DNA of 64,000 nucleotides. It comes from Polyporus tsugae. Taxonomy: Eukaryota; Basidiomycota; Agaricomycetes; Polyporales; Polyporaceae. How positions within the stretch are numbered: position 1 is the first letter of the stretch; each line of letters begins with the position of its first letter. The notes beneath the pieces are model-generated. The model was not told where the DNA came from and searched no databases. It saw only the letters and a list, made by a program, of their open reading frames with translations. A program made the position numbers and the translations under genes. This document shows, in pieces, positions 1 through 11,275 of this stretch. Where the stretch lies: contig JAHRBS010000004.1 of the NCBI GenBank assembly GCA_024305745.1, forward strand, positions 4,154,001-4,218,000, in the 5' to 3' direction.

Positions 1-220
1 GCGTCCCGGGCGACGGTGAACCATTTCCCGCATGGGCCCAGGGCAGCTTCCATTCACTGCCATTCCGGGCGTCGAGCATAGATCGGGCAGAGTTCTTCGT
101 AGGTTCCCGGCCATTGACGTTGGTCTCTTGTCAGCCAGGTGGTGGCCCACAGCTGCGTGTCTGTCTGACTGGCGGCCGTGAGTGTGCCCTCATCCGATAT
201 GCCACTCACTCCCCAGCACA

Positions 221-226
221 TATATA
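221..226 (+). promoter_or_regulatory. TATA box of the first DUF2235 gene
   Basis: A TATATA hexamer lies about 60 bp upstream of the ATG at 287, a usual distance for a fungal core promoter with a short leader. Position and sequence are seen; function is inferred. Confidence 0.4.
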
Positions 227-286
227 GCCCTCCCCGGCCTCCGGCGGGCTCCTTGCCTCGACCTCCTCCCCGGCTGCGCACCCACC

Positions 287-2277
287 ATGTCCACCAACAC
301 TGTATTCAACGGTCCTGCCGTCTCCTCTCCGGGACCCATCGACCTCACGCACAGTACTGGCTCGGACGCCTCCTCATCTTCACCTCCCTTGCAGAGCCGC
401 CAGCAATCGCAGCATTCGTCCTCGAACGCGACCGGTGACCACGACATCATCCCCCCCTTCCATCCCGCCCGGACGCTTGTCCTCTGCTTTGATGGCACTG
501 GCGATCAATTTGACACTGATGTACGCGCATTCCTGACTTCTTCGTGTACGTGCCAGAACTAAAGGGCCATCACCATCTGTCCAGAACTCTAACGTCGTCA
601 AGTTCTTCAGCCTGCTCAAGAAGGACGACAGGAATGAGCAGATGTGTTACTATCAGGTGGGTACAACGTTGTCAACTCCACTGATTCAGGGTCCGACCGC
701 GCATACAGGCCGGTATAGGGACGTACATTGGTCACGGAGGTGTTCTGCCCGTCATGGCCAAGATCGATAAACTCTTGGACGAGATGATCGCATGGAATCT
801 CGGTACTCATGTCATGGACGGTTACGAATTCCTCATGCAAAACTGTCAGTCCGCTTCTTAATCTGCTCCACTAAAGCGCTAACGCGCTCATACACCGATC
901 CAACCAGACCAAGTGGGGGACAAGATCTGCTTGTTCGGTTTCTCTCGAGGCGCATATACCGCCCGTGCCCTTGCGGGGATGCTTCACAAGGTCCGTCGTG
1001 ATTGAGGCACACACAGATAGGTTACGTACTCATTCCTGCATTCTCCTCTAGGTTGGGCTCTTGCCGGCATGTAATCACCAACAGGTCCCATTTGCGTACA
1101 AGATGTTCGCACGGGACGATGATCTTGGCTGGAAGCAGTCGACTTCGTTCAAGAAGGCGTTTTCCATTGACGTTGACATCGACTTCATTGGCGTCTGGTA
1201 CGGGTCCCGTGAATTATCTTGCGGCCTCTCTCCTCATCCAATTCACAGGGATACCGTAGCTTCCGTTGGAGTTATTCCTCATACGCTTCCCTTTACGAGG
1301 TCGAACAAGTCCATCCGTATCTTTAGGCATGCTTTGGCACTGGATGAGCACCGTGCACGCTTCAGGCCAGCCCTCTACCAGCACGTCCCCGATGCCGCGG
1401 CGCGCGGGACGCAGCCAGGCGACATGCCTAAGTCTGACACCATTGTCGGGACCCGAGACGGTTGGGATAAGTTGAAGAAGGGCGGGCTGAAGGCGAAGAA
1501 GCGGTCGGAGCATGAGCGCGACTTTGATACGCAGAACGCGCGCCCGGACGGTCAAGACCACACCGACGTGAAGGAGGTTTGGTTCGCCGGGTGTCACTGC
1601 GGTACGTTTTACGTCATGTGTGAGGATCCATCGGTGTTGATTCTCTTGCCCTTCGCTTGCCCAGACATTGGAGGCGGCTCTGTCGATGATGAAACGCCGC
1701 ACACCCTCGCACGGATTCCTCTCCGATGGATGATTCGCGAGTGCTTCAAGAACGATACGGGCATCCGATTCCACGCCGAGCTGCTCAGAGACATCGGTCT
1801 TGACCCTGCCTCGCTGCATCCTGTCGTCAAGGATCGTCCAAGCGCGCTGCAACCCGATACCCTTCACTTCGATACGGTTGCCGGTCCCGCCCCTGAGGTG
1901 AGCGAGGAGGAACACGAAGTGCGCGACGCCCTTTCTCCGATTTACGACCAGCTCGTCCTCGCGCCTTACTGGTGGCTTTTGGAGTTTCTCCCCATGCGGA
2001 CACGGGTCCAGGGTCCCCCGCCGCAACGGAAAATGCACAAGGCATTTGCGTAAGATCCCACTCCTTCCCTGGTTAGGTTTGACACGATCCTGACAAACAT
2101 GTATACAGGCTGAACATGGGCCAAGGACGTCACATTCCCAAGCACCGCAGGCCTTTCCTCGTCCACCGAAGCGTGCTCACCCGCATGCAGGCGAAGGGCC
2201 TCTCAGGTGGACCTTACAAGTATAAGGTGACGTTTAGCAAGCACGAGCCCGAGCCCGAGCCCCAGTGGGTCGATTGA
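287..2277 (+). CDS. DUF2235 alpha/beta hydrolase (Tle1-like phospholipase fold), paralog 1
   Basis: Multi-exon gene (first exon 287-520, second 585-656, then several more) joined by short GT-AG introns. The DUF2235 family shares a catalytic domain with bacterial Tle1 phospholipases. The N-terminal signature CFDGTGDQFD is present. It is followed by the nucleophile elbow GFSRGAYTARAL, the catalytic-Asp motif GVW-DTV across an intron, and the His/Asp motif AGCHCDIGGG. The presumed Ser-Asp-His triad is therefore complete. The N-terminal 60 residues are Ser/Gln-rich, with no signal peptide, so a cytosolic protein is likely. The last exon (about 2109-2277) encodes a basic C-terminus. The ATG at 287 is in frame with the signature and follows a TATA box. 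Two diverged copies lie directly downstream on the same strand. The substrate is not known; hydrolase activity is inferred from the motifs. Confidence 0.85.
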
Positions 2278-3728
2278 GCTCTGCGGTTGGTCGTTGTTGC
2301 CTTCGGACGTTTTCACTTTATGCTCCCTCATCGTATGCGCACGTCATTGTACTCTACCGCCACTATTGTTCACCTGTACTCTATGCGTAATTCCAGCGTT
2401 GGTTTTCTTGTTTTCGCTCCGGTGGGCGACTACTCTTCTGACGGAGTCTTTTGGGCGCATTGAGATGGCAAGCAGCCATGTGAGTAACCAAGCACCAGCC
2501 CGCCCGCATCGAACCTGTTCCTTCGGAGAGCTCCAGCTCACGCTGTATTCGAGGCGTCGAACACCTTCTCACACAGGGCCAAGCTACATACGAGCAGTTC
2601 AGATGGCAAGACTCGGAGTGCAGCTTCCGAGCTGCAAGCCCAGGGCCCGGGGTCCATGGGCATTGGGAGTGCCAGTGCCTATGCTTTGCCTCGAGAGTCC
2701 AGACCGCGAAGCGTAAATTAGCAAGGGATTTGGATAGCATCAATGTGTTCGCCACGGTACAACATATATAGCAGCGGAGACCGTGAGGCACCGGAAGTGA
2801 GTATGTCTTTGCAGGTGACGACCATGGCGCGAACTCCCCCCTCACACCGGTGGCGCGATCGACCGAAATGAGGATTATAAAGGATGATATGCACACCATT
2901 TTTTCGAGTACGCACTCACGCAAGGCTGCTGAGGCTACAGGATGTCCGAGACTGAACTGCTGCACGCTCAGGCTATGCTGAAGCGGCGCATAATACTTAT
3001 CTGCCCAGGCGGGAGAGGCGCCGAGAGGGGCGCGGCGACTGTACCTCGAAGAACGAGCAAGCAAGTTATAGGTACAGTGTAAAGCGAGTGGGAGGACAAA
3101 AGAGTGGGTCTGACTCTACATGATCGTCTCGCGTCTCGCGGAGGCCGGAGCCGGAAGGCGCCCACGACCTTCCTTCAACGATGCCATGCGTAAGTCGGTC
3201 TAATCTCATCCGTTAGTATCCGTTAGCCATGCAGAGCGCTACTACCCTTGCACACACTGCCCTTCCAGTCCCTATTCCTATGTTGGATAATCGAGCGCGC
3301 GGGAGGAGAGAAGACGGGGGGAAAGACGGTCGCGTTTGAGGCACAGCGCGTCGCGAGCCGTACTAAAATTTTACTCAATACACAGGGAAACAAGACTACG
3401 AGACCTCCGAGACGTTCGTAGTACAAGAGAGCACGGTTCGAGCTCGCTGACATAATACAAGATTCTACAAGCTACGTACCTCAATACGATAAATCGCGCC
3501 AGAGGACTTACAACTAACTTAAGCACGTCAGGAGCTGGGCACACCCGGTCGCTTAGTCGATGCTACGGTGCGTCGTTGTACAGGTTTTCTATAGTGCTAA
3601 AGTTTATTTATATAGGCAACTCAAGGCCTCCTATTATGGATCCGCCCCTCGCACCCCCGCATTGCGTTTGGCGACATTGTTTCCTAGGCACTACTTATCT
3701 TACCACTCTGGCCGCAACCTCACCCGCG
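2278..3728. other. Intergenic stretch, no supported gene
   Basis: Open frames occur on both strands, including one of 227 codons on the minus strand. None shows a recognisable motif or a plausible exon series. The last 150 bp match the region just upstream of the third DUF2235 copy (shared segment near 3613 and 5837), so they belong to the duplicated unit. Confidence 0.5.
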
Positions 3729-5212
3729 ATGCCAGTCAACGCAATCTCCAAGGGCGTCGCCGTCCCTTCGCCCCCGCGGATGAATATCTTACAGAGTACC
3801 AGCACGGGGCTTTCCTCAGCGACACCCTCGCCCCTCTTCTCTCGTCGTTCGTCCTGGAGCGAGCCAGGGGACTTCGCCGTTGTTCCCACGCCAAACCATC
3901 CCTCCCGGACGCATGTGCTCATTTTCTACTCAGGCGATAGTCTTGGCCATAAATACGACGCTCGCAGCGTATGTAGACAGTCCTCATGCGTACGCAAGCC
4001 TGGACTGACAGATGATCGCGTTCTACTTAGAACTAGAACGTCGTCAAATTCTTCGACTTGCTCGACCGGTATAGTGATCAACAGCTAGTCTATGAATGTA
4101 CGCCTTTCGAATGGTGAGTTACTTCCGACATTAGCGGTCGACGCGCGTTCGAGCTGCTTTTGAAACCGACGTTAGTCAGCAGTTAAATCCCCTGGACCCC
4201 TTTCACTGGCTGGACAAGATGGCCAGATTCCTAGACAAGAACGCCGGGGATACTCTCGGTCGCGATGTTTTGGATGCTCACCGTCACCTCGCGCAACATT
4301 GTCTGTCAGGATCACACATCAACATGGCAAGTGTGCGAACACGCTTCGTCCTGGCATCCAGATCGAGACGGGGACAAGATCTCGTTGTTCGGCTTCTCGC
4401 GTGGTGCATACACCGCCCGCGCTCTTGCAGAAATGATCTATAGGGTCCGTCATGGCTGGGATGTACGTACTCAGATGGGTTGTGTACTCATCCACCACTG
4501 TTTCAGGTCGGCCTGTTGCCGCGGCCCTGCGGATATAGTGATGCCCGGTTTGCATACAAGCTGTATGTTCAGGAAGTCGACGACGACTGGCACAAGTCAT
4601 TTACAAAGTTCAAGGAGAGGCTGAAGCCCATGGACGTCCACATTGACTTCGTCGGCGTCTGGTATGGATTGCTTCGGATATCCTGTGAACATACCTCTCA
4701 CCTAGCTTACAGGGACGCCGTCTCTTCCGTCGGTGATGTCATTCCTCGCACACTTCCATTTACAAGATTAAATACCTCCATTCGCGTGTTCAGACATGCA
4801 CTGGCGCTTCACGAGCCTCGGGCAAGCTTACACCCCAAGTTCTACGAGGGACGTGGGACAGGTCAGGCGAGTTCCCTTAGTCTCACTGCTGTCGCAATCG
4901 CAACAGGTTGCATGAATCTCTTTCGGCATTGGTCGCAACAGTTTGACGCACGGAATCGTCAGGACGGCGCGGACGTTCAGGAGGTGTGGTTCGCTGGAAG
5001 TCATTGTGGTACGTTTCGTCACGCCTCCGACGAGGGTCTGTTTGATCAGCGGGCTTAATTTGGCCCTTATAGACATTGGAGGCTGCGCCGATCCCAAAGA
5101 CACATCGCACTCTCTCGGACGCATTCCTCCGCAGTATATGCACTCTCACTGCCTCGGCCGCGGTATATCTGACCGTCATTTGTATCTCTACAGTCAGGTC
5201 TGCCGCGTTTAA
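3729..5212 (+). pseudogene. DUF2235 paralog 2, degraded
   Basis: Same exon order as its neighbours, but broken in several ways. The second exon begins AAC-TAG-AAC, with a nonsense codon at 4034-4036 where both other copies have Ser (AAC-TCN-AAC). The donor GT that follows the codons for FYE in paralog 3 is GG here (near 4850), so that intron would be retained, although it reads through in frame. The gene stops at 5212 soon after the DIGG motif and lacks the C-terminal domain of about 190 residues. The N-terminal CFDGTGD signature is replaced by FYSGDSLGHKYD. GFSRGAYTARAL, GVW-DAV and AGSHC-DIGG are still readable, so the decay looks recent. A transcript starting further downstream is possible but would lack the N-terminal strand. 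Confidence 0.75.
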
Positions 5213-5926
5213 CCAGGTTGCGACCACGCGTGCGGAGCACAGCCTCACGACATGGACAGCCAGGCCCACGGAAGCCATCAATCAGCCGGTCCATAACATT
5301 AGTTCCGAACCAGAGCAGTAGTAATCCCGCGGTTCGTTTTGGACCAGCCGTGAATGCGTTAGTATAGCTATAGAGTGTCTAGTGCAAACAAATAATGAAC
5401 ATTCTCGTACGCCAACTTACACTGTTAACCTCTTCGTTCACCTCCGGCTCTCAATTAGTGCTACTATTCAAACGAGCGGATGCGTAATGGGGGAGCGCGC
5501 ATTGTATCGAGTGGCATGGACGGGGTGATGCCAAAGGCTTTTGGCCCGTGAGTGCGTCGGCGGGGTCGGCCCGGGGTCGGAAGCCGGTAGACGCCAGACG
5601 GGCCAAGTCATTGAAGTTGGTAGGATCCCCGCGTCGGACTTGGACTCGCACTCGAGCTCAATCCGCTCACTGGGACTCGTCGGGGCAAAGAAAGGGGGTA
5701 GAGGAACTTGACAAGACAACAGTACATCACGATCCAAGTCTGCCAGTTGATTCCTCCGGTGTGTCCCTGCCCAGATTATTTTCTGTCCTGCTCAGATTCA
5801 TCCGTATAAGTAGTAGGAGTCGGGGACCTCCTCTCTCCCCAGACGGAAGGCAACTCCTATTATGGGTCCCGCGATGACATTCAGTCGCCGCTGCTCCTTC
5901 CATCTTACTCTGGCCACTCACCTTCA
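5213..5926. other. Spacer between DUF2235 copies 2 and 3
   Basis: No gene is supported. A segment near 5325-5395 is similar to 8070-8135 downstream of paralog 3 (both contain a GGACCAG-CGTGAATGCGT block and GTGCAA-CAAATA), which marks the 3' part of the duplicated unit. Confidence 0.5.
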
Positions 5927-7838
5927 ATGCCGGCGGACACGATCTCCAAGGGCGCCGCGCGAATGAACATCTCGCAGAGTGCCACCAAGCTTTCCTCTGC
6001 AGCACCCTCGCCCCTCTTCTCTCGTCGCTCGTCATCAAGCGAGACAGGGGACTTTGTCGTTATTCCCCCGAGCCATCCCTCTCGGACGTTGGTGTTCGTT
6101 TTTCACTCAGGCGATGGCCTTGGCCATAAATATGATGCTCCTGACGTACGTGGACATTCCTGAGAGTCCTTACGCATACACGGGCCAAGCCTAGACTGAC
6201 AAATGATCGCGTTCTACTTAGAACTCGAACATCGTCGAATTCGTCAACCTGCTCAACCGGAATGACGATCACCAGCAGAGAGTCTATGAACGTTCGGCTT
6301 CAGAATGGTGAGCTACTTCGTACATGAGCGGCATACTGCACGGTCGAACTGCCTTCGAAACCGATGTTAGTTGGAAGTTACATCCCCTCTCCACCTTGGG
6401 CGACAAGCTCGGCAAATTCATGGACAAGGACTATGCCGATGGTCTCGATTACGATCTTGAGACTGCTTACCACAACCTCGTAATATATTGTCGGTGAGGA
6501 TCACAAAATAACTACGTAAACGTACTAACGCGCTTCGTGCTCTTCAGATCGAGCCGGGGACAAGATTTCGCTCTTCGGCTTCTCGCGTGGCGCATACACC
6601 GCCCGCGCTCTTGCAGAAATGATTCACAAGGTACGTCATGACGGCGTTACATGTACTCAAATGGGTTGTGTACTTATTTGTCGCTGTTTTAGGTCGGCCT
6701 GTTGCCGATCACCGCACAGCCTGAGGTCCAATTTGCATGCTCACTCTACATGCGGACTGTCGACGACGACTGGCACAAGGCATTTGCGAAGTTCAAGGAG
6801 TTGAAGCCTAGGACCGTCCGCATTGATTTCATTGGTGTATGGTATGTGTTTGATTGGATATCCTTTGAACATTGCTCTCACCTAGGTTACAGGGATACCG
6901 TGCCTTCCGTCGGTGATGTCATTCCTTGCACGCTTCCCTTTACAAGATCAAATACCTCCATTCGTGTGTTCAGGCATGCTCTGGCGCTGCATGAGCCCCG
7001 GGCACGCTTACACCCCAAGTTCTACGAGGTACGTGGGGGCCATGTCAGGCGACATACATTGGTCTGATTGCTGTCGCGATCGGGGTTGCATGGACCTTCT
7101 TTGGTGTTAGCCGCCGCAGTTCGATGCACAGAATGGTCACGATGGCACGGACGTTCAGGAGGTTTGGTTCGCTGGTAGTCATTGTGGTACGTTTCGCTAC
7201 GCCGGGTCTATTTGATCAGCGGGCTTAATTTGACCCTTGTAGACATCGGGGGCTGCGCTGTTCCCGAAGACTCACCGCACTCTCTCGGACGCATCCCTCT
7301 GCGTTGGATGGTTCGCGAATGTTTCAGGGCGAACACCGGCATCCAGTTTCACGCCGAGGGGCTCAGAAAGATCGGTCTTGACCCAGCCTCGCTATATCCC
7401 ATCGTCGAGGATCGGCCCCCCTCACTGCGGCCTCATTCCTACCATTTCAATAGCATTGCCCCTCGTGTGCCCATGGCGAGCGAGGAGGAACACGATGTGC
7501 GCGACGCGCTCTCTCCTATGCACGACCAGTTCACTGTGTTCGCGCCTTTGTGGCGGATATTGGAGTTCCTCCCCGTCTGGCGACGCATTCCACTAGGTTC
7601 CCCTTCGGAGTGGAATGAACGGCCTAAGACTGTCAGGTACGTTCTACATGCATTCGCAATTTCGTCCCGCGGGTTGTTTCTTATGAATGCATATAGGATG
7701 AACCTCCCTCGGGGTCTGGTCGTTCCCAACGATCATTCCGGGCGACGATTCTACGTTCATTCCACTGTGCACACTCGTACGCAGGCCGAAAGCCTGCGTT
7801 CTGAGAATCTAAGCAACCCAATGTGCCGCCTGATGTAG
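5927..7838 (+). CDS. DUF2235 paralog 3, complete but without the FDGTG signature
   Basis: Closest to paralog 2 in sequence and in intron positions, but all frames are open and all splice sites look intact. The second exon reads AAC-TCG-AAC, and the donor GTACGT after FYE is present. The nucleophile elbow GFSRGAYTARAL, GVW-DTV and AGSHC-DIGGC are kept, as is the C-terminal part that paralog 2 lost. The last exon (about 7696-7838) aligns with that of paralog 1. The first strand, CFDGTGDQFD in paralog 1, reads VFHSGDGLGHKYD here, so the family signature is gone although the triad remains. Start chosen at MPADTIS, the first ATG in frame, matching MPVNAIS in paralog 2. It may be a changed enzyme or one without activity; the sequence alone does not decide. 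Confidence 0.75.
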
Positions 7839-8365
7839 AACGACCCCGTCGGATGGATTGGCATCTGCGCGCGTAGAATTTCGTATCAATTGCGGACGTA
7901 CTCCACACGCAATCCAACCACATTTTTCTCAAGCCTGTTGCCACTACGCACAAAGCGGTACTTAACTTAGGCGGGCTTCGAAGTCCAGAACAATTGTTAA
8001 TTAAGCAGCTGTCCATACCAGTAGGTACGAATGAAGGACGGCAATAGTGATGGTGATGCGGCGGTCCCGACCGGGACCAGTCGTGAATGCGTGAGTATCA
8101 GAAGTCCATGTCCAGTGCAAGCAAATAGGGCGTAAGTATTAGCAGCGGATAGCGACCGATATAAGTAGACGACGGCAACAGGGGGTGGGGAAGCAGGCGG
8201 GTAAGTCACGGGGGTGGGGATGATCATGATCTCGTCGAGTCCGTCATTGACAAAGTCTTTCGTGCAGCGCAGCGAAGCAAAAGCCATCATTCCTCTCCTC
8301 CGAGCCACACGGCCTTTTCGTCTGGGCTCAGGCCGCTGTTCAAACGGGCGAGCGCGCGATAGCGC
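7839..8365. other. Convergent intergenic region
   Basis: Lies between the 3' ends of the third DUF2235 gene (+) and the deacetylase gene (-). No gene is seen. It contains the second copy of the duplicated 3' flank (near 8070-8135). Confidence 0.5.
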
Positions 8366-10433
8366 TCACAGCCGCGCAACAGCACCGAGCGCGCCCACGA
8401 ACGCGCCAATGACGCCCACGAGGAGCGCGGTGGACACGCCCGCGGGGAGCTGCGCGGCGGCGCCGTTGAAGGGCACGTAGGGGGCTGTGGTCTGGGTCGA
8501 CGCGGAGCCATCGGTCGAGTTTATCTCGCTGCCGGTCAGGTTCGCGCCGTTGGGGCCGATCGGGCGCGAGGTGTCCGTGAATGCGCACGTGGAGGACGTG
8601 CAGATGCACTCGCCCTTGATCGGGTCCCAGAACGGCGTCGAGCAGTTGGACGAGACTGGGCGAGGCGGTGAGTGAGCGGTGGAAGTCGGGGGGAAGAGAA
8701 GGGTTACTCACGACGAACACGGGGCGCCGCAGATCCAGATGCCTGTGCAGGACTCGGGTTAGATGGGCTCGGGTGGTCCGTGGGGCAGCCGTACTGTGCG
8801 TGTGTATGCATGTATGCATGGAGTGCGAACAGACATCAGTACACGGCACATATGGCGATGGTGTGCGGCAACACGCGGGTACGTACGCAGGTGTAGAAGG
8901 GGAAGTCATTGAAGGGGCAGAGGTCGATGAGGCCGGCTTCGTTTTGCGGGATGCCGTTGCAAATCTTCAGCGAAGAGTCGACGGCGGGTGTCGAGCACTT
9001 GAGCGGCGCGAAGTCATTGAGCTGCGAGAGCGGCACTGGGTTGCGAACCCACGAGAGGAGTTGCTCGGAGGAGACGATCCAGGCTAGAAGGGGTCGAAGA
9101 AGTTAGTGATCCAGCGTAAATGCGTGTTTGGGCTTGAGGAGACGTACTGTTTGGCTGCTCCTGCGCCCAATCGAGGAACTGGTTGATCATGCTGATCATC
9201 GACTTGGACGCGGTCGAGCCGGGGACGGTGAGCTATACAGAGACATTTCAATGAATGAAATGGGAGTTCTACATCTCACAAAGAACCTACCGAGACGTGG
9301 ATCGGATGCGTATAGAGACCCATTGGCTGGCGCTTGGAGTTGTAGTGAGCAGTGAAAGTCGATTTCATGTACTCAAGCGTGGCCGTATCGTTGACCGCGG
9401 TTGCCCCGTTTGCAGCGTCCCTAATCCCAAATTAATTACTCCATATAGCCAGTCAGACGTGCATATAGGCACTCACAGCCAGGGGTCCATCAAGTGTGGA
9501 CCGTCCACGCCACGGTTGTCAAACAAGGCATACATCGGGATCTCCCAGAAGCCAGGGAGCTTAGGCTCGCCCTTGCAGAGACCGTCCACCGCGAGACAGT
9601 CGTTCGCCATGCCGTTGTCGAGTGTGTATGGCCAGAAAGCGTCGGTGCCATCGTCGGTGACGGGGGTGGACGCGGACGCGGATGAGTCGTAGGTGAAGCC
9701 GAGCTGATGGAGCATCTTGAGCGTGTCGACGCTGTAGTTGAGGAACGGGGCCCGGAAGCCGATGATGGACGAGAGTGGGATACCAGCGAGCTGATTGAGG
9801 GCAATCAGGTTGCCGGAAACCTCGTCTTGGGGTGGTGTGCCGACGTGGGTCATACTGAGTACGATTGAGTTTTAGAGTTGGATAGGGTCCGCGCGGACAT
9901 AGGGGGACGTACGTGTGATCTGCGATCTCATTGCCCGCTACATACCAATCGGTAACGAGGGTGAAGTTGGTGTAGTCGATCGAGTTGTAGTACGTCATCT
10001 TGGGGGTGCATCCGTTGGGGTTCTTTCGATGGGCAAGGAACTGGTTGATGGCATCGAGGGTAAAGCTCTGAATAGCGTCGTCGGCCGTGAAGACGATGAA
10101 CATAGGTGTTTGGTCCTGTCATGAAAGGGAGATAAAAATGAGTGTGCGAATTGGGGGTGACGTCAATGCGGAGATGAGAGAAGGCGAAGGAAGAGGCAGG
10201 ATTTGCGTTGAGGCAGGTGTCAGAGAGAATTAAGCTTTCGGATCACTCACGACGCTGAGACCACCCGGAGGATTGGTGCTCGCACAGTTGCAGTTGGGTA
10301 GCTTGCAGGAGTTCGGGTCGCACGAGTAGCCTGCAGCGGAGGCGGAGCTGGTGGGACCGGAGATGGAGCCATCCTGGGCGAAAACGTAGCCCAAGAAGGG
10401 GAGGGTGGCCGCAAGGAGAGTGAGCGGGAGCAT
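8366..10433 (-). CDS. Chitin deacetylase-like polysaccharide deacetylase, probably GPI-anchored
   Basis: Multi-exon minus-strand gene. The first exon (10433-10251) encodes a signal peptide (MLPLTLLAATLPFLGYVFA, then QDG) and a Cys-rich stretch (CDPNSCKLPNCNC). The NodB-type catalytic core follows: TADDA (metal and base aspartates), HTMTH assembled across an intron near 9853-9915 (the HxxxH metal ligands), and RAPF. GLYTHPIHV supplies a late His. A Cys-rich C-terminal part precedes a Ser/Thr stretch and a hydrophobic tail (VSTALLVGVIGAFVGAL) ending ARL with no charged cytosolic segment, as expected for a GPI signal. Deacetylases of this type convert wall chitin to chitosan or mask chitin at the surface. 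Motif 1 is TADD rather than the usual TFDD or TYDD. The enzyme class is secure; the exact substrate is inferred. Confidence 0.85.
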
Positions 10434-11275
10434 GTCGGTGTTCGAGGAAGACCAGGAAGCGACCGGGGTGGGGGGTGAGTACTTGAGTAAGGGCTGTAGG
10501 ATACCAACGAGGAAAAGACAGGCTGGTGGAGAGCAGGTATATAAAACGAGGGACTCGGACGGGGACGGACTGGATGGAAAGAGGGGACGACAAACAGCAG
10601 CTGACGACCGTCAAACGCCCACCATTCGGTCTGATCAAGCCGTCAACAGCATCAATCATGCCCCCGGTTCCCGATTCTGGGTCGGGTCGTCACTACTAGG
10701 CACTCACCGCTGCCCACACAAACGACGACGACGCGCAGAGCACTATCGCCACCTACGCTGCTGAACCACGTCGACTGCCGCTTTGGTCAACCGCACTGAA
10801 GAGAAGCTACGGAAACTCCCAGGCAGGTATGGCACTCCCTCGCTCCCGAGGACTCGTCTCGCTTCCGCCCTCGCCCGCTAAAAATATCAGCACTCAGCGA
10901 CTATTCTCGACCACACCGACCACCGGCACACAGCATCGATGGAACATGTGTCCCGCAACATGACGGCGAGATACTTTCCAGCCTCTTCTCGTGTCGCACC
11001 TCGCGTCCTGGTCATCCACCGCAGCTGTGTGTCCCACCGTGGTGCCAAATCCACATGGTGCTCCATTCACAACACTCCGGAACGTGCCCTGCACAGCATC
11101 AAACTCAGTTCTTGGATAAATTCTCCATGTGCGTCCTACTAAGTACCGCCTACTTTTCATGCGTCCCATTGTGTAGTATTAGAGCCAGCTGCAGAAGTAC
11201 TATGTAATAATGTATTATCTCCAAGAGTATCGCTACGGTGCGCAGTCCCAGAACGCGACCCACTCGCCCCAAGAA
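10434..11275. other. Intergenic region upstream of the deacetylase gene
   Basis: Holds the deacetylase promoter; an AT-rich TATATAAAA block lies near 10538-10546, about 105 bp upstream of the start. The remainder has only short frames without motifs. Confidence 0.45.

Noticed and set aside
2381..3064. Minus-strand open frame of 227 codons
   Set aside because: No motif, biased composition, no splice logic, and overlapping frames on both strands; taken as chance in GC-rich DNA.
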